Assembly (NCBI GenBank): GCA_019247775.1
Contig: JAFBAN010000065.1
Coordinates: 1-33,326 of the forward strand
From: Chitinophagaceae bacterium
Lineage (GTDB): Bacteria; Bacteroidota; Bacteroidia; Chitinophagales; Chitinophagaceae
Direction of reading: 5' to 3'
Length of the DNA stretch: 33,326 bases
A model generated the notes under the pieces. The model ran no database searches, was not told the origin of the DNA, and saw only the letters and a program-made list of their open reading frames with translations. This document shows, piece by piece, positions 26,841-33,326 of the stretch; the stretch's first letter is position 1; each line of letters begins with the position of its first letter. A program made the position numbers and the translations under genes.

Positions 26841-27893
26841 CTAGGTATTCACCTGAATTATTTTATCTCCCACAGACTTCATCACCCCAATGGGCAACAT
26901 AAAGTCTGATAACCCATGATCAGCAAATACTTTTTTTAACTCATCAACTGCTGATTCAGCAACGGCGATCAGCAGGCCGCCGTTCGTTTGCGGATCTGGC
27001 AGGATATTGAATGCTTCCATCACATTCACGCCCGGCGCAAACCCAACTTTGGCGCTGTAGCTGTTCCAGTTCCGGTAAGTAGCGTCGGGAACGATGCGTT
27101 GCACCAGGTATTCTCTGGCCGCTTCCAGTATGGGGATCTGCGAATAGTTGAGTTCGGCAGATAAGCCGCTTCCTTCAGCCATTTCTATCAAATGTCCGAG
27201 CAGCCCGAAGCCGGTGATATCCGTCATGGCATGCACGCCGCCGATGCCGCCCAGTGCTTCACCTGCTTTATTCAGCCTGCCCAGTTGTGCGAGCAGCAGG
27301 GAAGCGTGTTCGGGTTTCAGCAGATCCCGTTTCTGCGCGGTGGCGAGTATGCCAACGCCTAGGGGTTTGGTGAGAAAAAGCAGGTCGCCTTCCCGGGCAG
27401 TATTGTTCTTTTTGAGGCTGACGGTATCAACCAGTCCATTCACCGCCAGTCCGAAAATCGGTTCGGGGGTATCGATGCTATGACCGCCGGCCAGGGGAAT
27501 GCCTGCTTCGGCGCAAATGCTTCTCGCGCCCTCGAGCACCTGCTGCGCCAGTTCGGCCGGCAGTTTATCCACCGGCCATCCAAGGATGGCGATGGCGAGT
27601 ATGGGCTTCCCGCCCATCGCATATACATCGCTGATGGCATTGGCGCCGGCGATCTTGCCGAATGCAAAAGCATCATCCACGATCGGCGTAAAAAAATCGG
27701 TGGTGCTGATCAGGGCCGTGCCATTGTTCAGATCATATACCGCTGCATCGTCCTTACTGCCATTACCAACCAGTAATTGCTTGAAAGAAGCCGCCGCCGT
27801 ATTGCTTTTAAGAATGGTATCCAGCACCGAGGGTGCGATCTTGCAGCCGCAGCCGGCGCCATGAGAGAACTGGGTGAGTCTGATGGGGGTCAT
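26841..27893 (-). CDS. selD: Selenide, water dikinase
   Basis: MTPIRLTQFSHGAGCGCKIAPSVLDTIL; LISTTDFFTPIVDDAFAFGKIAGANAISDVYAMGG; Cys rather than Sec at the active site. Confidence 0.95.
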   Translation of the reverse strand: MTPIRLTQFSHGAGCGCKIAPSVLDTILKSNTAAASFKQLLVGNGSKDDAAVYDLNNGTALISTTDFFTPIVDDAFAFGKIAGANAISDVYAMGGKPILAIAILGWPVDKLPAELAQQVLEGARSICAEAGIPLAGGHSIDTPEPIFGLAVNGLVDTVSLKKNNTAREGDLLFLTKPLGVGILATAQKRDLLKPEHASLLLAQLGRLNKAGEALGGIGGVHAMTDITGFGLLGHLIEMAEGSGLSAELNYSQIPILEAAREYLVQRIVPDATYRNWNSYSAKVGFAPGVNVMEAFNILPDPQTNGGLLIAVAESAVDELKKVFADHGLSDFMLPIGVMKSVGDKIIQVNT

Positions 27894-27985
27894 AATAACT
27901 GAATAAGGCGCAAAATACGATCAATCACGGTATGGCCTGAAATGAAGAAAGCTGCAGTTGATGCAGCTTCCTTACCCCCAATTTA

Positions 27986-28000
27986 TTACTGATTTAGTAA
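27986..28000. promoter_or_regulatory. Operator-like palindrome TTACT-N5-AGTAA upstream of the propeller kinase
   Basis: TTACTGATTTAGTAA read directly in the divergent selD/kinase intergenic region. Confidence 0.4.
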
Positions 28001-28172
28001 CAGCTGTAAATTGCTCCATTTCCGCCATCCAACCCCCGCGCTTTCACCAGCGCCCCGTTTTTTTACACGAAGCCCCGGCTTTATTTTTTGAGAATCCGGA
28101 TCTGTTGTATAAGGATAAAACGGTGAATAATCGGGCTGCAGCCATTAACTTTAAATTCACTGCTGCTTATTC

Positions 28173-31124
28173 ATGCGAAAACTGATCTGCGTTTTATACT
28201 GTATGGTGCAATGCCTGTGCTATGGGCAGTATCCGTATGTAAAGAAGCTCAACTACCCGGAGCAGATGCCCACGCAGAAAGTGTTCGACATGCTCACCGA
28301 TTCCAAGGGTTACATCTGGATCGGTACGGACAAAGGGCTGTTCAGATCCAATGGACAAAGTTTCACCCCCATCCCCTTCACCAATACCACCCTGGTATCG
28401 GTAAGTTACCTGCAGGAAGACAGGGACGGCACGGTCTGGTGCATGAATTTTCATAACCAGCTTTTCTATTACCGCAACGATAGCCTCCATCGTTATGCGA
28501 TCGATCCAAACCTGTCAAAAAATGAGTATTCGTTCACCAATGTGGTGGTCGGCAACAGTTTTATCTGGTTCAACACTTTCGACAGCATTTATAAGTTCGA
28601 TAAGGCCACTCATGCCAAGCTGCAGGTATTCAGGACACCCGGTAAGCATGATCCGATCATCGCCTCCAGTCTTCGGAACAATACATTTCATGCGCTGTCG
28701 AGCAAGGGCTTTTTCTTCGATGACAAACTTCAGGCAAATAAGAAATGGGTGATCGTCGACAAGCAGTTCGTTACTGCCCGGCTGATCAATACGTCGGAAG
28801 GTATCATTGCGCTCGGCACTTCGCTCGACCGGGAAAGCCCTGTGCATATTCGCAACGGTATCGGCACTGCGCTACGGCCGGTGCAGCTGCCGCCGGATAT
28901 CATCATTTTCCAGGCTGTGAGCCTGGATGGAGATCAGTACTGGCTTTGCACGCAGAATGGAGCGTATACCTGGGATCCGGCTACCGGCACCACGCATTGT
29001 TATCTTCCAGGTGAACGGGTATCCGATGTGGTACAGGATTACCAGGGAAATTTATGGTTCAGCACGCTTGATAACGGGATATTCATCTGTCCGTCCTTAT
29101 CCAATAAGCTGCTTAAAATATACAATGATCCGCTGCAGGATAATTTTACCCGGCTGGAAGCGCTCCCTTCAGGCAATATCCTTGCAGGCAACAGCCAGGG
29201 ACTCCTGACAAGGGTCAATTTAGATAAGCACGAAATATTTCACTACGAGCAAAAGAAAGCGCGGGAAACCGAGTTCATCCATTACGATACGCTCGACAAG
29301 ATCATCTTCACCGAACGCGGTACGATGACAGAATTCAGCAAAAAGCAGCTGACAAGCCTTTATTACAGCAAAGGTGTAAGCCGCGACAGGTATAATAACC
29401 TGCTGGTTGCGGTATACAATGCCGCATTGGTCATGAACAACAACTACAACAGCATTGAACGGCTGCCGGCCCTGAACAACCCGCTATACCGGAAGATCGA
29501 GGAGGAGCGGCCGCATACTTTGTATGATGTGAATCACCGCGTATTGCAGGTGCGGGCCAAACGTTCGCTGTCTATCCTGGGCGCCCAGGCGAAAGATGTT
29601 TTCTGGATCGCGTATGAGGATGGGTTATACCAGTATAATTATAATGGCGATATACGGTTACTTGAAGACAGGAACGGCGGTTCTATCATCGGAAAATGTC
29701 TGGTACAGTTGCCCGATGACCGGCTGGTAGTAGGCACATCCAACAAAGGCGTCCTCATTCTGAAAAACGGGTTGGTCAGTAAAGCCTACAATGTTGAAGA
29801 TGGGCTCAGCAGCCAGAACGTGAGCAAAATACTCGTGAAGGGTCATTATATCTGGGTGCTTACCAATTCCGGTTTCGACCGCATCGATCTGTTGACCAAT
29901 TCGGTGACCAACTATCTTGATGAATATGGCCTCAGCAATATCATCATCAACGACGTGATCATGCAGAACAATAAACTGCTGTTCGCCACGCCGGCCGGTA
30001 TCCTCGTGCGCGATAACCTGAAAGGAGCCAGCCGGAATATCATCCGGTTCCCCCTGTTGCGTGCAAGCAGCGAGGGGTTGCCGCTAAATGACGGTGCGGT
30101 ACTGAGAGCCGGTGATCGCGAGATCAGCTTTTATTTCGAGGCGCTGCATTATACCTCGCCGGGAGCTTTGACTTATCGGTACCGGCTCAACAACGGCGAC
30201 ACCGTATGGCATACAGTGAACAATCTCGGCAACCAGGCCGTATTCAATGCACTTGCCCCGGGAAATTACAGGTTTGAAGTGCAGGCCCTGGCGGGGTTGC
30301 AATACAGCAGCGAGATCCGCAGCTTCCGTTTTACCGTTCAGAAAATGATCACCCAGAAATGGTGGTTCTGGGGGTTAGTATTGTTCATTCTGATGACGGG
30401 CTGCTGGCTATTCCTGCGCAACTGGAAAGAAAGGGTACTGGCCCGCCAAACACTAAAGGAGCACCTGCTCAAAAGCCAGTTGACCGCCATCCGCGCCCAG
30501 ATGAACCCGCATTTCCTGTATAACGTACTCAATACGGTACAGGGTCTTGTATACGGCAACAGGCGCGCGGCAGCCGGCGAACTGCTGGGTAATTTCAGCG
30601 ACCTGATGCGAAAAGTGCTTCAATCGAGCGATAAACAACTGATAACACTGAAGGATGAGATCGAAAACCTTCGCCTATATCTCGAACTCGAAAAAGCCCG
30701 CTTCGACGAAGGCTTTTCCTACACGATCGATATGGTCAATATGGGAGATACCTCGCGCATCCTGGTGCCCTCACTGCTGTTGCAGCCTTTTGCAGAAAAT
30801 GCCATCAAACACGGACTGATGCATAAGCGCGGCATCAAAACCCTGGCGGTGCTTTTCGAAAAAACAGCCGGCGGGCTGATCGTCGTGATCGATGATAATG
30901 GGATCGGCAGGGCACGGTCCATGGAGATCAATCGCCGCAAGCCCAATAAACCGGCCGCTTTTGCAACAGTGGCACTCAACGAAAGGATGGAACTGTTCAA
31001 CCGCCTGTACAATAACCAGATCAGTTGCGAGGTAACAGATAAAATAGATAATGACGGAAATCCTGCCGGCACCCGTGTAGGGCTATACATCCCCGATTAC
31101 CATCCGGGTGAAGGCGCTTTATGA
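28173..31124 (+). CDS. Two-component-regulator-propeller sensor with LytS-type histidine kinase domain
   Basis: Propeller repeats (GYIWIGTDKGLFRSNGQ, GNLWFSTLDNGIF), Y_Y_Y-like domain FYFEALHYTSPGALTYRYRLNN, one TM, His_kinase RAQMNPHFLYNVLNTVQGL, C-terminal HATPase. Confidence 0.92.
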   Translation: MRKLICVLYCMVQCLCYGQYPYVKKLNYPEQMPTQKVFDMLTDSKGYIWIGTDKGLFRSNGQSFTPIPFTNTTLVSVSYLQEDRDGTVWCMNFHNQLFYYRNDSLHRYAIDPNLSKNEYSFTNVVVGNSFIWFNTFDSIYKFDKATHAKLQVFRTPGKHDPIIASSLRNNTFHALSSKGFFFDDKLQANKKWVIVDKQFVTARLINTSEGIIALGTSLDRESPVHIRNGIGTALRPVQLPPDIIIFQAVSLDGDQYWLCTQNGAYTWDPATGTTHCYLPGERVSDVVQDYQGNLWFSTLDNGIFICPSLSNKLLKIYNDPLQDNFTRLEALPSGNILAGNSQGLLTRVNLDKHEIFHYEQKKARETEFIHYDTLDKIIFTERGTMTEFSKKQLTSLYYSKGVSRDRYNNLLVAVYNAALVMNNNYNSIERLPALNNPLYRKIEEERPHTLYDVNHRVLQVRAKRSLSILGAQAKDVFWIAYEDGLYQYNYNGDIRLLEDRNGGSIIGKCLVQLPDDRLVVGTSNKGVLILKNGLVSKAYNVEDGLSSQNVSKILVKGHYIWVLTNSGFDRIDLLTNSVTNYLDEYGLSNIIINDVIMQNNKLLFATPAGILVRDNLKGASRNIIRFPLLRASSEGLPLNDGAVLRAGDREISFYFEALHYTSPGALTYRYRLNNGDTVWHTVNNLGNQAVFNALAPGNYRFEVQALAGLQYSSEIRSFRFTVQKMITQKWWFWGLVLFILMTGCWLFLRNWKERVLARQTLKEHLLKSQLTAIRAQMNPHFLYNVLNTVQGLVYGNRRAAAGELLGNFSDLMRKVLQSSDKQLITLKDEIENLRLYLELEKARFDEGFSYTIDMVNMGDTSRILVPSLLLQPFAENAIKHGLMHKRGIKTLAVLFEKTAGGLIVVIDDNGIGRARSMEINRRKPNKPAAFATVALNERMELFNRLYNNQISCEVTDKIDNDGNPAGTRVGLYIPDYHPGEGAL

Positions 31125-31167
31125 GAGAAACCCCGGTAGTTATGGGATGCAAGCCAGCAGCAGTAAA

Positions 31168-31188
31168 AATCCCTCCTGTTGTGCAGGG
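31168..31188 (+). terminator. Small intercistronic hairpin between kinase and LytTR regulator
   Basis: CCTCCTG-TTGTG-CAGGGGG, 7-bp stem with one T-G pair, in the 85-nt gap; no T run. Confidence 0.3.
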
Positions 31189-31209
31189 GGTCCGCTATCT
31201 TCGAACCCA

Positions 31210-31956
31210 ATGTCAAAGATCAGAGCGATCATAGTAGACGATGAACCCAATGCACGGGTAGCATTGCGCGGAATGCTGGAGGAAAATTTTTCAGAAGTGG
31301 AAATACTGGCCGAATGCAAAGATGTTCCCGAAGCGGTAAAGGCGATCAATAAACTCAGGCCGGCAGTCGTATTCCTCGACATAGAACTGCCGGGCTACAG
31401 CGGTTTCGAATTGCTCGATTTCTTCGATGAAAAGCAGATCAATTTCAAGATCATTTTCGTAACAGCGTACAGCGAACACTCGCTTCGGGCGTTTGAGGCC
31501 TCGGCGGTAGACTACATCCTCAAGCCTGTACGACTGGAACATATTGCCCGGGCGCTCAAAAAGATCCAGCATGCAGACCAGGCCGGAGAAAGCAGGCAAT
31601 ACCAGTTGCTCAAGGAGAATTTCACCGCGTCGCCGGATCGTAAGATCGTACTGCAGACCGCCGAAACCATATTCGTGGTGCGGCTCGATGATATCCTGTA
31701 CCTGCAGGCCGAAGGCAGCTATACCCGTTTCTATACCACTTCACACGGGGTACTCACGATCACCAAAAAACTGATCGACTTCGAATACCTGGAGAGCAAT
31801 GGCGGTTTTTTTAGAACCCACCGCAGCTATATCGTTAACCTGAACCAGATCAAGAAAGTAGACAAGAAAGAGTTCATCCTGATCATGAACAATGATGCCG
31901 AAGTTTATCTCGCGCAGGATAAAAAGAACCAGTTGCTGGAGAAGATCACGCAGTAA
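31210..31956 (+). CDS. LytTR-type response regulator
   Basis: ORF 31108..31956; likely start MSKIRAIIVDDEPNARVALRGML at 31210. REC plus LytTR (DILYLQAEGSYTRFYTT...FFRTHRSYIVNLNQI). Confidence 0.93.
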   Translation: MSKIRAIIVDDEPNARVALRGMLEENFSEVEILAECKDVPEAVKAINKLRPAVVFLDIELPGYSGFELLDFFDEKQINFKIIFVTAYSEHSLRAFEASAVDYILKPVRLEHIARALKKIQHADQAGESRQYQLLKENFTASPDRKIVLQTAETIFVVRLDDILYLQAEGSYTRFYTTSHGVLTITKKLIDFEYLESNGGFFRTHRSYIVNLNQIKKVDKKEFILIMNNDAEVYLAQDKKNQLLEKITQ

Positions 31957-31966
31957 CCCACCCCCC

Positions 31967-32002
31967 CCAGCCCCCTGAAGGGGGAGTTAGGCTTTTTTTT
32001 AT
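31967..32002 (+). terminator. C-rich/G-rich hairpin terminator after the LytTR gene
   Basis: CCAGCCCCCTGAAGGGGGAGTTAGGCTTTTTTTTATT: CCCCC-TGAA-GGGGG stem (31971-31984), T8 tract at 31993-32000. Confidence 0.7.
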
Positions 32003-32017
32003 TCAGCGATTATTCTT

Positions 32018-32055
32018 CGGTTCCTTGCTCATCTGTTCCTTGTTCCTCTGTTCCT
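32018..32055. repeat. GTTCCTT array 3' of birA (same family as 9178-9211)
   Basis: CGGTTCCTTGCTCATCTGTTCCTTGTTCCTCTGTTCCT. Confidence 0.65.
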
Positions 32056-32059
32056 ATCC

Positions 32060-32848
32060 CTATTCCCACTCCACTTCTCCGAACCTGAAACTGTTTCCGC
32101 CCGAGACCAGCAGTTCGCCGGTGCCGGTCACTTTTTCGATCACGCAGTTAAAAACAATGCTTCCTTTTTTCAGTCTTGCTTTTTGTCCGGCTTTGTACAG
32201 GTGCAGATTGTATTCTTCGAGCATGGTCTCGAACCCCCCCTCCCGCAATGAACTGTAGCGTTGCTGCAGGCAATCGCATAGCTCCCGCGCCAACTGTACC
32301 GGTTCCAGTTGCCGGCCTGTGATCTGCAGCAGGGAAACCGCTTTTCGCATCAGTCCCGGAAACCCGGCCTGGTTCACATTGACCCCGATCCCTGTAAGCG
32401 ACCAGGGCCATTGGCGGCCACGAAAAACATTCTCGATCAGGATACCCCCTGCCTTTCTGTCACGCCAATACAGGTCGTTTGGCCATTTGAGCGAAGTTTC
32501 ATCGCCGGCATATTTGCTAAAAAAATCATAAGCCGCAAGTGCTGCCGCCACGCTCCATTGAAAAGGATTGGATATAGGGATAAAGGAACTATCTGTAACG
32601 ACGGTTAATGCGATACCGGTACCTGGCTCCGACTGCCAGCTTTTGCCGCGCTGGCCCTTTCCTGCGGTCTGGTGGTGCGCAAAAAATGCGGCGCCATGGA
32701 CGGCCCGGTTGGCCTGCAGCTGTTCCATGGCATACATATTGGTACTCTCAACCTCAGTTAATTCGATAAACGGTTGCCCGATAGCAGTTTTGGCGGGGGA
32801 GGCTGGCAAAGAATTACTATTTTTGACAAAGTTAAACCGGCAAAGCAT
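32060..32848 (-). CDS. birA: Biotin--[acetyl-CoA-carboxylase] ligase
   Basis: ELTEVESTNMYAMEQL, HHQTAGKGQRGKSWQSEPGTGIALTVV, SLKWPNDLYWRDRKAGGILIEN, TGIGVNVNQ. Likely start MLCRFNF at 32848; the ORF upstream to 33124 is antisense to rsfS. Confidence 0.9.
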   Translation of the reverse strand: MLCRFNFVKNSNSLPASPAKTAIGQPFIELTEVESTNMYAMEQLQANRAVHGAAFFAHHQTAGKGQRGKSWQSEPGTGIALTVVTDSSFIPISNPFQWSVAAALAAYDFFSKYAGDETSLKWPNDLYWRDRKAGGILIENVFRGRQWPWSLTGIGVNVNQAGFPGLMRKAVSLLQITGRQLEPVQLARELCDCLQQRYSSLREGGFETMLEEYNLHLYKAGQKARLKKGSIVFNCVIEKVTGTGELLVSGGNSFRFGEVEWE

Positions 32849-32894
32849 TGGCCGGGCAGCGAACCGAATTATAACACTTAAACCCGAACGATTA

Positions 32895-33299
32895 TTGGAA
32901 CCTCTTTCTGTTTTACAAACCCGTGAGAAAAGGACGATTAGCAGGCTGACGCGCAGTTCTAAAATCTTCAAAACAATCATCAAAGCCATACAGGATAAGA
33001 AGGGCGAGAATATTGTGAGCCTGGACCTTCGAAAGATACCGGAAGCATCCGCCGATTTCTTCATCGTGTGTGAAGCCTCCAATACCACCCAGGTAAAAGC
33101 CATTGCCGACTCTGTGGAAGACAAGGTAAAAAAAGAGTGCGGCGAACTGCCTTACAAACATGAGGGCAGGCCGTCGGCCCAGTGGGTGCTGATCGATTAT
33201 GTGAACGTGGTGGTACATGTGATGCATCCGGAAACCCGGAAGTTTTACAAACTCGAGGAGATGTGGAGCGATGCGGAATCGAGAATGCATGATTTATAA
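32895..33299 (+). CDS. rsfS: Ribosome silencing factor
   Basis: IFKTIIKAIQDKKGENIVSLDLRKIPEASADFFIVCEASNTTQVKAIADSVEDKVKK...GRPSAQWVLIDYVNVVVHVMHPETRKFYKLEEMWSDA. Start uncertain (TTG at 32895 or downstream). Confidence 0.88.
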   Translation: MEPLSVLQTREKRTISRLTRSSKIFKTIIKAIQDKKGENIVSLDLRKIPEASADFFIVCEASNTTQVKAIADSVEDKVKKECGELPYKHEGRPSAQWVLIDYVNVVVHVMHPETRKFYKLEEMWSDAESRMHDL

Positions 33300-33326
33300 A
33301 AAGCTTTAAAATATCAGCCATCGCTG

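Noticed and set aside
32568-32894. N-terminal extension of the rsfS ORF
   Set aside because: Antisense to birA; RsfS homology begins only near 32950.
32848-33124. N-terminal extension of the birA ORF
   Set aside because: Antisense to rsfS; the extension lacks biotin ligase similarity, and a plausible start lies at 32848.

Overview
This is a 33.3 kb chromosomal segment that looks like a Bacteroidota genome, most likely Chitinophagaceae-like. That placement is inferred from the gene families (LytS/LytTR propeller kinases, IPExxxVDY, PF14905-type TonB receptor, birA/rsfS divergent pair). I see no rRNA, tRNA, CRISPR array, phage or transposase. The coding content is mostly housekeeping, envelope and signalling: UvrD/PcrA helicase, alpha/beta hydrolase, two convergent L,D-transpeptidases, an AraC regulator, a TonB-dependent receptor, a di-haem cytochrome c peroxidase, a hemerythrin-like protein, a 7TMR-DISM hybrid histidine kinase, a class A beta-lactamase-fold serine hydrolase, a NarL-type two-component operon with a polytopic membrane protein, an MFS transporter, FeoB, an M28-PDZ peptidase, an IPExxxVDY protein, a pterin dehydratase, SelD, a propeller sensor kinase with a LytTR regulator, BirA and RsfS. 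The most unusual signal is intergenic. (i) Many gene 3' ends carry hairpins whose arms are tandem arrays of 7-nt (once 8-nt) degenerate units. The unit differs at each locus, the architecture is shared, and nearly every array contains a CTAA/TTAG variant unit. (ii) A dispersed repeat family with a conserved CAATARAAGARGAACGAAG terminus occurs at three loci, one of them a tandem array of about 165 bp units. I cannot tell without searches whether either class has been described.
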